DNA of 64,000 nt, from NCBI RefSeq assembly GCF_900177805.1, contig NZ_FXAX01000001.1:1798001-1862000 (forward strand), given 5' to 3'. The translations under genes were made by a program, and so were the position numbers. Source of the stretch: Fibrobacter sp. UWB13 (GTDB lineage Bacteria; Fibrobacterota; Fibrobacteria; Fibrobacterales; Fibrobacteraceae). The notes under the pieces are model-generated. The model was not told where the DNA came from, made no database searches, and saw nothing but the letters and a program-made list of their open reading frames with translations. This document shows positions 42,920 through 50,644 of the stretch, one piece after another. Each line of letters begins with the position of its first letter. Positions within the stretch are counted from its first letter, which is position 1.

Positions 42920-43760
42920 TTTCCGCCTCCTTCCCTATTTTCTTGCTCATCGGGAACGCCACAAGCATCATTTCGTAAACGCGTTCCACTTCCGAATCAT
43001 TTGCCGCACGGGCAATAATTTTCTTGCGGGCTTCTTCCAGCACCTCTACCGCATAATTGTAGGATTTTTCGCTCATCGCAAGAGTCGTGAACGCCGCAAA
43101 GCGTTCGTTTTTGGGCATAGATTCCACGGCACCCACCGCATGCTGCATATACTCATGACGGATGCGTCGCAACGCCATTGGCGGAATTTCCGAAGCATCA
43201 AGCATTTGCGATGTTTCGACATAGCGTTCACCCTCTTTTTTCAAGAGTCCCCATTCCAGCAGCTTTTTCACCGCATCGCGTGCCTCGTCCGTCGTTATCT
43301 GCGGCACAACCGAACGCGCAAGCACACGGAAGTCACCATTCCAATCCGATGACACCGCCAATTCGCGTACAATCGGGTAATACCATTTTTCGAAGTATCC
43401 CTGTTCACGCGTCGTGACATGTGTAAATTCTATCTGCTTACGAATCTGTACAATTTGATTCCAGGCACGTTCGCGTGCGTCAACTTGTTGCGCCTGGTTG
43501 TACTGCACCAGCACCTCGAAATACGTCTTTTGCAACGGTTCGAATTCCATCGCCTTTGAAATTTTTTCGATAGATTTCGGGGTCAAATTGAAGCGCCCAC
43601 GGATAACATTCAGGCAATAAGAAGAACTACTGAAGCCAGCCTTTGCTGCAAAAAATCGATGCGAAAACACCGACCGCATTTTCTTCTGTTCCTCAAAATA
43701 GTCTTGCAGGAACTTGCGGAAGTCGTCATAGTCAAACAGATGTTCAAGCGCAATGCACAT
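42909..43760 (-). CDS. TIGR02147 family regulator (HTH protein), second copy
   Basis: 283 residues with the same plan: FDYDDFRKFLQDYF, HTH-like FSHRFFAAKAGFSSSSYCLNVIRG (about 33-56), YFEVLVQYNQAQ, KWYYPIVRELA, a winged-helix-like WGLLKKEGERYVETS and the end VYEMMLVAFPMSKK. It is cytoplasmic. It overlaps its downstream lipoprotein gene by 11 nt and is divergent from the HEGIH-motif secreted protein gene (193-nt gap). Protein identity to the neighbour regulator is low, so the two are old paralogues and may read different signals. Confidence 0.87.
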   Translation of the reverse strand: MCIALEHLFDYDDFRKFLQDYFEEQKKMRSVFSHRFFAAKAGFSSSSYCLNVIRGRFNLTPKSIEKISKAMEFEPLQKTYFEVLVQYNQAQQVDARERAWNQIVQIRKQIEFTHVTTREQGYFEKWYYPIVRELAVSSDWNGDFRVLARSVVPQITTDEARDAVKKLLEWGLLKKEGERYVETSQMLDASEIPPMALRRIRHEYMQHAVGAVESMPKNERFAAFTTLAMSEKSYNYAVEVLEEARKKIIARAANDSEVERVYEMMLVAFPMSKKIGKEAENEK

Positions 43761-43781
43761 GGTTTTAAACTAGAAAATTTT

Positions 43782-43858
43782 TACACAAAAATCAATAAAA
43801 TACACAAAATTACAATTAAATCAATATATTTCATTAATTATTCTTACACATTTACACA
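43782..43858. promoter_or_regulatory. Four TACACA boxes in the divergent promoter region
   Basis: TACACA begins at 43782, 43801, 43845 and 43853 in the 193-nt A/T-rich gap between regulator and secreted protein. Two copies continue as TACACAAAA. Possible operator for the adjacent TIGR02147 regulator. Confidence 0.45.
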
Positions 43859-43953
43859 CTTCCAACACAGAAAATCATTCCATTTTTCTTAAAAACTTGC
43901 ACTAGGGCACACCAAAAATTATTTCTCTAAATAGCATAAAAATGGAGTGTGTT

Positions 43954-46359
43954 ATGCAAAAAAGTTGTTTGGGATGGATTCCGGGCACGGCATTGACGTT
44001 CGCCCTAAGCATTAACGTTTACGCGGCACCTGGCGATGCCTACACTTGGCCCGGCTATCGTTCAGATTTGGATTACGATACCAAATCGAACCTAGGCGAA
44101 ATCAAGCCGCCGACCAAGTTCAACAACAATTGTTCGGGCGTTACCGGAAAGAAGGCCGGTAAGTGGTGGGCGTTTTACTGGGGCAAGGATCGCGACAGCC
44201 GCATTACCGACGTGACGATTGATTCGATCCTCAAGAAGTACGATACCGATTTCGAGTATCTGTACAATGAGATGGGATGGGCGCCGGATGCCCAAGCGCA
44301 AGAAGGCCAGTACAGCGCAGTTTATTACTACGGCTCGGGTACGTGTGCCGGTGGCGCAAAGACGGATACTACGGGCGGTTGGCAAACATGGGTAGCAGGC
44401 TACACGGCCGTGGCCGCTTCGTTCTATCCGCTGTATAGCTTCAATACGAGTTGCCCTTACCGTGATCGCGTGGCGCAGATGGATGCGATGATTCACGAGG
44501 GAATACACTCGATGACGAACGGTTACCCCGGCGCAAAGGATGCGCATTGGTTCCAGGAAGCGGGTAACACCTGGATTCAGCAGGATATGTTCAGCCACCG
44601 CGATGGTGTATACAGCGGTATGGGATTTCTGAATGCGGCGACGGTTATTGCGCCGTTTATGCCTATTGAAACCTATTCGGGCTGGCTGATTGACGGCACC
44701 TTCGGTGGTCCTGGCGGCGGTGCCGATGGCGGTGGCGTGACCGGTAAGAACCAGCGTTACCTGTTGGGAGGCTCGCAGTACAGCAACATTTTCCCGACGT
44801 TTATCGGAACATGGATCGGTACGGGTGCGGTGCGCTGGATTTACGGAAACGCTTACGGCAAGACCAAGTACCTGCTTGAAACTTACGGTCTCGACAAGGG
44901 TCTTGGCGATGCGGGCGTGCGCAGGCTCATTACCGAATTCCGCGCAAGGCTTGCAATGCTAGACATGAAAAAATGGTCCGGCGAAATCAGGAACCTGCTG
45001 AATCAGCATTTCGGAAGCGACACCTACTGGGAACAGGACATGTGGGACAACAACAGGAAAAGCTACACCTGGACCATGACGCCTTACCAGACGGTAACGG
45101 AAAGCAACGGTTACCTTGTACCGAATCAGGAAACAACTCCGGGATGGTCGGGCTCGAATGTGGTGCCGCTGAAGGTACAAAGCGGCGCTAAAGAAGTGAC
45201 GGTGAGTTTCTACCCGAACGGCGCAAATTCCAATAACAAGAACATGAATTTCTTGCTGTGCTACCGCGCGACCGACGGTACACCTGTGTACAGCGAACCC
45301 ATTACGGGCGAAGGTTCCGCGACGCTTCGCCTAGACAAGACGCCTTCTTCGACGAACGGCACGCCGATGGTTTTTGCGGTCATCGTGAATACCGATTACC
45401 AGTACACTGGCAACACGGGAATTCGCAAGCTGCATTACGATTATAAGTTGAAGCCCGAAGCTGGCGTAAGCGGCGCAGGGGCGGCAAACGTCAAGTATTA
45501 CAATGACTTTAAACTGGATTACAAGTGGCCTGAAATCGGCGAAACCCCGGTTGCGTCCAGTAGCTCTGTAGCTTCGAGCAGCTCTGTCGCTCCCGCAAGC
45601 TCTAGCAGTGAAAAGCCCGCGAATTCCAGCAGTTCCGCAAAAATCGTCACGGACGGCGCAACCACATACAACATCACAGCAACACTTCCGATTGACGACA
45701 ACTACGCCACCGTTTCTGCAAAATTCAACGCTAGCGAGGTTGCGAAGAAACTCGGACTCACCACAGCAACGCTCACACAGGCACAATTCTTCGCACTTGA
45801 AAACGACGGGAACATCGTCACCAACAGCACGACAAACACACCGGGCCATTGGTTTAGCAAAGATGGCAAAGTCGTTGAATGGGGCGAAACCGCCTATGTA
45901 TTCAGCGAAGCAGATTTATCAAGCGGAACTATCGCAATAGGCCACTACCCCAACCGAGTCAGCAACGGCGAAAAGTTCAACTTTACGCAAGGGCTCTCGT
46001 ACAACGGGAAAACGGTTCTTTTCAAAGTCACGATCAGCATCACCAACGAAACTGGAAGCGACGAAGGTGGAAAGACCACAGCTCTGATGTACGGACTTGA
46101 TAAAGTTTCGACACACATGAACCTCGCCCTCCGTAATGGAAATCTCGAAATCCGTTACACGCTCCCTCAGCGCGACAATGTAAAAATCAGCCTATTCAAT
46201 GGATTCGGAGCATTACTTGCACAAGAAATCACGGGAATGCAAAACGCAGGCACGCACACGCGCTCGCTCAACATGAGTCAAATGCCGCGCGGCACCTACA
46301 TCGTAAAAATCACGACGGGCAGCTATCGCGAAGCAAGACCAATTAACATCACAAGATAA
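43954..46359 (+). CDS. Secreted protein with gluzincin-like HEGIH motif, DUF4859 domain and sorting tail
   Basis: 801 residues from the ATG with GGAG upstream; an ATG four codons earlier overlaps that site. The signal peptide ends near VYAAP. The N-terminal domain (about 30-380) contains HEGIH (H181, E182, H185) and WFQEAGNTW with E202 seventeen residues later, as in gluzincin metallopeptidases. The family may be DUF6055, but I am not certain. Serine-rich linker SSSSVASSSS at about 530-570. A DUF4859-type domain (about 575-700) and a C-terminal sorting domain (ISLFNGFGALLAQ...GTYIVKI) follow. Protease activity on cell-wall or surface proteins is inferred. Confidence 0.65.
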   Translation: MQKSCLGWIPGTALTFALSINVYAAPGDAYTWPGYRSDLDYDTKSNLGEIKPPTKFNNNCSGVTGKKAGKWWAFYWGKDRDSRITDVTIDSILKKYDTDFEYLYNEMGWAPDAQAQEGQYSAVYYYGSGTCAGGAKTDTTGGWQTWVAGYTAVAASFYPLYSFNTSCPYRDRVAQMDAMIHEGIHSMTNGYPGAKDAHWFQEAGNTWIQQDMFSHRDGVYSGMGFLNAATVIAPFMPIETYSGWLIDGTFGGPGGGADGGGVTGKNQRYLLGGSQYSNIFPTFIGTWIGTGAVRWIYGNAYGKTKYLLETYGLDKGLGDAGVRRLITEFRARLAMLDMKKWSGEIRNLLNQHFGSDTYWEQDMWDNNRKSYTWTMTPYQTVTESNGYLVPNQETTPGWSGSNVVPLKVQSGAKEVTVSFYPNGANSNNKNMNFLLCYRATDGTPVYSEPITGEGSATLRLDKTPSSTNGTPMVFAVIVNTDYQYTGNTGIRKLHYDYKLKPEAGVSGAGAANVKYYNDFKLDYKWPEIGETPVASSSSVASSSSVAPASSSSEKPANSSSSAKIVTDGATTYNITATLPIDDNYATVSAKFNASEVAKKLGLTTATLTQAQFFALENDGNIVTNSTTNTPGHWFSKDGKVVEWGETAYVFSEADLSSGTIAIGHYPNRVSNGEKFNFTQGLSYNGKTVLFKVTISITNETGSDEGGKTTALMYGLDKVSTHMNLALRNGNLEIRYTLPQRDNVKISLFNGFGALLAQEITGMQNAGTHTRSLNMSQMPRGTYIVKITTGSYREARPINITR

Positions 46360-46376
46360 ACGAGCAAAAAGCACTG

Positions 46377-46402
46377 CACCTCGGCGAATGCCGGGGTGTT
46401 TT
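46377..46402 (+). terminator. Terminator after the HEGIH-motif gene
   Basis: CACCTCGGC-GAAT-GCCGGGGTG followed by TTTTC. Confidence 0.85.
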
Positions 46403-46415
46403 CATAGGCAAAGCA

Positions 46416-46431
46416 GTTGTCCGCAGACAAC
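46416..46431. promoter_or_regulatory. Pectinase box upstream of the PL11 gene
   Basis: GTTGTCCGCAGACAAC, ending 99 nt before the start codon. Six-base perfect arms, N4 spacer. The next bases, GAGAAATCGAGCT, match those after the box at 54263 (ACAACGAGAAATC is identical in both). Confidence 0.72.
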
Positions 46432-46530
46432 GAGAAATCGAGCTCATTAGGCACACCACCAATATCCAGGTTTATATTAATCTTGCCGGATTATTGTTGT
46501 TTGGTTATTCGGCTAAAAAAGGGATAGGAT

Positions 46531-48765
46531 ATGAACAAAATTTGGTGTTTGGGATTGTCCCTAGCGCTTGGGCTAGGGAGTGCGCAGGCGGCTCGCCAGA
46601 TGGAATGGCTGAACCGCGGTTTGGTCGCCGTAAAGACGACTAACGGAGTTTTCCTCAGTTGGCGAGTTCTCGGAACAGACGGTAATACGACCGGCTTTAA
46701 CCTGTACCGCGATGGCGAGAAAATCGCCAGTTTTACGGGCTCACAAGCAAGCAACTATACCGACGCGAAAGGGACGGCCTCGAGCAGGTATTCCGTAAAG
46801 GCTGTTGTCGGCGGCAAAGAAATAGCGGCTGACGCTGCAGTTTCTGTTTGGAGTAATCAATATCTGACCGTAAATCTTGACCGTCCGAATGGTGGGAGCG
46901 ATTACACCTACAGCCCGAACGATATCGCGGTAGGCGATGTAGACGGCGATGGAGAATTTGAGCTGATTCTCAAGTGGGATCCGAGCAATTCTAAAGACAA
47001 TTCGCAGAAGGGCAAAACCGGCAACGTCATCATCGATTGCTACAAAATGAATGGCAAAAAGTTGTGGCGCGTTGACCTCGGCGTAAATATTCGCGCAGGG
47101 GCACATTACACGCAGATGCTCGTGGGCGACTATGATGGCGACGGCAAGACAGAATTTGCCGTAAAAACAGCGCCCGGAACAAAGGACGGTAGCGGCAATT
47201 ACTTGTCACTCGGTTCTGCAAAAGGCGCAGACCACAGCAAGGATTACAGAAACTCGAACGGCTATATTCTTTCGGGACCTGAATGGCTCACGATTTTCAA
47301 CGGCGAAACAGGTAAGGAAATGGCGACGGTCGATTACAATCCAGGTCGTGGCACCGTCAAGAGCTGGGGCGATAGCTACGGTAACCGCGTGGATCGATTC
47401 CTCGCAACAAACGCCTACCTCGATGGCAAAAAGCCGAGCATGGTGTTTCAGCGCGGTTACTACACCCGCATGGCAATTACCGCCTACGATTGGGACGGTA
47501 AAACGCTTTCGCAACGCTGGTATTACAACGCAGCAACAAGCGGACAGGAATGTTACGGGCAAGGCAATCACAACATTTCCGCAGGCGACGTGGATGGCGA
47601 CGGTTTCGATGAAATCATTGAAGGAAGTTGCGCCGTTGACCACGATGGAAAATTCATGTACCGCACAGGCAAGGGCCACGGCGATGCCATGCACTTGAGC
47701 GATCTCGACCCCGACAACCCCGGTCTTGAAGTTTGGCAAGTTCACGAAGAAAAGCCCTACGGATACGATTTGCACGATGCCCGCACCGGCAAGCTACTTT
47801 TTAACGAAAAGAGTTCGGGCGATAACGGGCGCGGTGTCGCAGGCGATGTGGATTCGCTAAACCGTGGACACGAACTTTGGTCTGCCGCTAATTGGAACAC
47901 CTATACCGTAAAAGGAAAAATTTGGAAAGCAGACAAGCGCCCCGCTTATAACTTCCGTATTTATTGGGATGGCGACTTGCTTGATGAACTGTTGGACAAT
48001 ACGACTATCAGCAAGTGGGACCATGCAAAGCAACAGAGCAATACACTTTTCCAGATGCAGGGCAACAGTTGCAATACCACCAAGGCGACACCGAATTTCA
48101 GCGGTGATATTTTAGGCGACTGGCGCGAAGAAGTCATTTTGCACGATGGCGCATCCAAGCTCTACATCTACACAACTACGATTCCAACAGAACATCGAAT
48201 GTACACGCTTGCGCACGACCCGATTTACCGTCTCGGCATGAGCTGGCAAAACACCGCCTACAATCAACCTCTGCATTTGGGATTTTGGTTATACGGCAAT
48301 AAGGACAAGTTCCCGACGCCTGACATTACGCTCGTCGGCGACCATACACCGAAACCCGCCGCGATTATCAAGCAGGGCGCAGGTTCCAGCAGCCAAGCCA
48401 TTGCGCTTGGGGATTCAATTGTTCCGTTCACTTTTGCAATCCAGAATGCCGATGGCGCAACTGTTGAAAATCTCCCTGCAGGCGTAAGCGCAAAATGGAA
48501 CGCACAGACAAATTCGCTATACTTCAGCGGAACGCCAACCGTCAGCGGAGAATTCACCTACACGATCACCACAAAGGGAGGCAACGCGGAATACGGCGAA
48601 GCAACCCGCAGCGGGAAATTTACCATTGACGATCCGAACGCTAAAACAACTTCGCTAAAGCCTCGTACGGAAAGAGCTTTGCTGAACGGTTCTAGACACG
48701 TTTATGATTTGCGAGGACGTCTTGTGAAACAACGTAAACATCGTGGTTTTTATCTAACAAGATAA
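46531..48765 (+). CDS. Secreted rhamnogalacturonan lyase (PL11)
   Basis: 744 residues. The signal peptide MNKIWCLGLSLALGLGSAQA is cleaved before ARQMEWLNRGLVAVKT, which is the PL11 beginning. The eight-bladed propeller repeats carry calcium sites DVDGDGEFEL, DYDGDGKTEF, DVDGDGFDEI and further GDVDS-type loops. PL11 lyases cut the rhamnogalacturonan I backbone by beta-elimination. A C-terminal Ig-like region (about 620-700) and the short basic tail RHVYDLRGRLVKQRK follow, resembling the tails of the PL1 enzymes. A pectinase box lies 100 nt upstream. Confidence 0.94.
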   Translation: MNKIWCLGLSLALGLGSAQAARQMEWLNRGLVAVKTTNGVFLSWRVLGTDGNTTGFNLYRDGEKIASFTGSQASNYTDAKGTASSRYSVKAVVGGKEIAADAAVSVWSNQYLTVNLDRPNGGSDYTYSPNDIAVGDVDGDGEFELILKWDPSNSKDNSQKGKTGNVIIDCYKMNGKKLWRVDLGVNIRAGAHYTQMLVGDYDGDGKTEFAVKTAPGTKDGSGNYLSLGSAKGADHSKDYRNSNGYILSGPEWLTIFNGETGKEMATVDYNPGRGTVKSWGDSYGNRVDRFLATNAYLDGKKPSMVFQRGYYTRMAITAYDWDGKTLSQRWYYNAATSGQECYGQGNHNISAGDVDGDGFDEIIEGSCAVDHDGKFMYRTGKGHGDAMHLSDLDPDNPGLEVWQVHEEKPYGYDLHDARTGKLLFNEKSSGDNGRGVAGDVDSLNRGHELWSAANWNTYTVKGKIWKADKRPAYNFRIYWDGDLLDELLDNTTISKWDHAKQQSNTLFQMQGNSCNTTKATPNFSGDILGDWREEVILHDGASKLYIYTTTIPTEHRMYTLAHDPIYRLGMSWQNTAYNQPLHLGFWLYGNKDKFPTPDITLVGDHTPKPAAIIKQGAGSSSQAIALGDSIVPFTFAIQNADGATVENLPAGVSAKWNAQTNSLYFSGTPTVSGEFTYTITTKGGNAEYGEATRSGKFTIDDPNAKTTSLKPRTERALLNGSRHVYDLRGRLVKQRKHRGFYLTR

Positions 48766-48793
48766 CGACAGCCAATCCAACACCCAACCCATC

Positions 48794-48819
48794 CTCCCCC
48801 CGGCGAATGTCGAGGGGAG
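48794..48819. terminator. Bidirectional terminator between PL11 and CotH genes
   Basis: CTCCCCCCGGC-GAAT-GTCGAGGGGAG, an imperfect stem with mismatches, followed by AACTTTTG. It lies between converging genes. Confidence 0.75.
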
Positions 48820-48831
48820 AACTTTTGTTAA

Positions 48832-50244
48832 CTAGTATTTTTGCAAAGCCGACTCGTAACGGTTCACGCGTTCAGTAAGCCAGCTTTTGAGGCTTTGAAC
48901 TTCGTCAATGTAACTGCGGACAGGTGTCCATTTTATCGCATCATTTTCAAGAGCCTTTTGTGTTTGCACCATATAATCGTCTAGCTTTGAAAATACATCA
49001 GCCAGAATACTTGTTTTAAGCTGCCCCCAGCGAGCCTTGTAATCAGCCAGGAAATATTCATTTGCAAACAAGTTTATAAAGAATCCGGAAACCGCCCGAT
49101 TTCTATGTAAAATCCAGTCCTGATCAACAAAGTATTTCTTGGTATCTTCATCCCAGCTATAAGCAAGCCCACCATCAAAATCCCATACAGGCCCCATATG
49201 ATACAAACCCGAAGAATCCTTATACAAATACATACTGCGCGGGGCTTCTAATTCAACATTGTGCGTCAATTCCTGCAAGATTAGAAAATCCATAAAGCTG
49301 CTGATATCCATGAGTTTTTGAACGCTGTCATAGTCGGAATTTGCAATGGCCTGTTCCAAAACTGCAAGGTTCGCAGATATGGTATCGATTTGCGTTGCGG
49401 TCACATTTTTAGGGTACTTGACGGCAACAGGCAACTTGTAAATTTTGCTATAGAAATTATTCGTGGCACTCGGCGAAAGTTCCGGTCCATCATCCTTGTC
49501 AAGACTCAGCAATACCCCTCCATTACCCGTATTGACTCGCGATACCCCATGTTCAATTTGCTCGGTAAGTTGATAGATGCCCATATACTCGCCATTGATT
49601 TCAACTTCGACAAATCGGTTGGCGTTCACAAAAGCGAAGCTCCCCATGTAACGCGCCATATCAAAAGCAACCGCATTCATGAATTTGCTTTGATCGCGAT
49701 AATTCGCAAGCAACACCCAATCTTTATTGGCAGGGAGTCCGAGAACAGAAGTCTTTGCATCAAGTTTGACGCGGTAAGGCTTTTTAGGGTACCAGAGGCG
49801 CGTAGAATTTCCACGAGTTCGGATTTTACCACTTGCAGGGGCTAAATCCTCATAAATTCCGTTCCCAGCAATTTCAACAGAACAAAGAGCGTAGGCGCTA
49901 TCGACATTTGCAGAATCATAAGTTATAATACGAATGTAAGGAACTCCGTTATTGGGAGGCGAAGGGAGAACCGAAGATGAGGATTGTACGGGAACCCGCG
50001 AAGATGACGATTGCGCGATTACCGATGAGGAGGACGACTGCGTGATTATTGACGAGGACTGTATAATCGTCAAAGAAGATGAACTTTGCAAAAGTTCACT
50101 GGACGAACTCTGGGCTTCGCCGCCAAACGAAACGAGCAATTCGTTCGGCGAAATGAAATTCACCGATTCAGAGTTTCCGCAAGCAAAAAGAAATAGCGGG
50201 AAAAGAAGGGCAACGCCCTTCGCAAAGTTACAAACATATCCCAT
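48832..50244 (-). CDS. CotH kinase family lipoprotein
   Basis: 470 residues from the ATG; codons before it are TTG/GTG and weaker. The lipobox LFACGNS gives an acylated Cys. A Ser-rich linker (SSSSELLQSSSS, about 50-100) separates the anchor from a CotH kinase-like domain (about 105-400): TRGNSTRLWYPKKPYRVKL, PANKDWVLLANYRDQSKFMN, EVEINGEYMGIYQLTEQIE and the catalytic-like WDFDGGLAYSW. CotH kinases phosphorylate spore or other proteins; here the protein would sit on the cell surface. The start context TTGTTTATGGGATAT equals that of the PL1 gene at 35436. Confidence 0.85.
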   Translation of the reverse strand: MGYVCNFAKGVALLFPLFLFACGNSESVNFISPNELLVSFGGEAQSSSSELLQSSSSLTIIQSSSIITQSSSSSVIAQSSSSRVPVQSSSSVLPSPPNNGVPYIRIITYDSANVDSAYALCSVEIAGNGIYEDLAPASGKIRTRGNSTRLWYPKKPYRVKLDAKTSVLGLPANKDWVLLANYRDQSKFMNAVAFDMARYMGSFAFVNANRFVEVEINGEYMGIYQLTEQIEHGVSRVNTGNGGVLLSLDKDDGPELSPSATNNFYSKIYKLPVAVKYPKNVTATQIDTISANLAVLEQAIANSDYDSVQKLMDISSFMDFLILQELTHNVELEAPRSMYLYKDSSGLYHMGPVWDFDGGLAYSWDEDTKKYFVDQDWILHRNRAVSGFFINLFANEYFLADYKARWGQLKTSILADVFSKLDDYMVQTQKALENDAIKWTPVRSYIDEVQSLKSWLTERVNRYESALQKY

Positions 50245-50356
50245 AAACAACACCTCTAAAGGAAAATAGATTTTTTGTTGATTAAAACAAGGAATCTTGA
50301 ATTTTTCCGTGTAAAAGGTGTTTAAATGGGCTTTCCTGCTTCTAATATACCTTCGC

Positions 50357-50587
50357 TTATTCCCTGTTGATGCGGAATGTCTTTTGCACGTTTTTGCCGT
50401 GGATGCGAACTAGACGACTATCCAAGCCAACATAAAGAACCAAATCTTTCGCCGCAATAAACGACGCAACATCCTTGGTGGATTTTTTGGATTTGCAAGC
50501 CGTCACAATCTGCTCCGCACCCTTAACAGAATCGGGAACCGTCGTAAAAGTAAGGTAGCGTAGTCCACGGACAACCTTAATTTTCAA
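50357..50587 (-). CDS. Doubtful small hypothetical protein
   Basis: 76 residues from a TTG, Lys/Val-rich, ending LVRIHGKNVQKTFRINRE. It has an open frame and a possible GAGGG element 13 nt upstream but no good start and no recognised family. The C-terminal part faintly resembles the sorting tails of the neighbouring secreted proteins. It could be a remnant or a chance frame. Confidence 0.3.
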   Translation of the reverse strand: MKIKVVRGLRYLTFTTVPDSVKGAEQIVTACKSKKSTKDVASFIAAKDLVLYVGLDSRLVRIHGKNVQKTFRINRE

Positions 50588-50594
50588 GAGCTCT

Positions 50595-50617
50595 ACCCTC
50601 GATATTGAATCGAGGGT
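50595..50617. promoter_or_regulatory. Hairpin upstream of the second PL1 gene
   Basis: A perfect 9-bp stem ACCCTCGAT/ATCGAGGGT with a 5-nt loop, followed by ATTTTTAT, 28 nt before the start codon. It could end leftover upstream transcription or form part of the 5' leader. The rest of the 400-nt gap from 50245 contains only the doubtful small frame. Confidence 0.6.
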
Positions 50618-50644
50618 ATTTTTATATGCAACAGGGAGTATGTT

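Noticed and set aside
50275-50291. GTTGAT-TAAA-ACAAGG as another pectinase box upstream of the PL1 at 50645
   Set aside because: Only partial match in both arms and 350 nt from the start; not counted as a copy.
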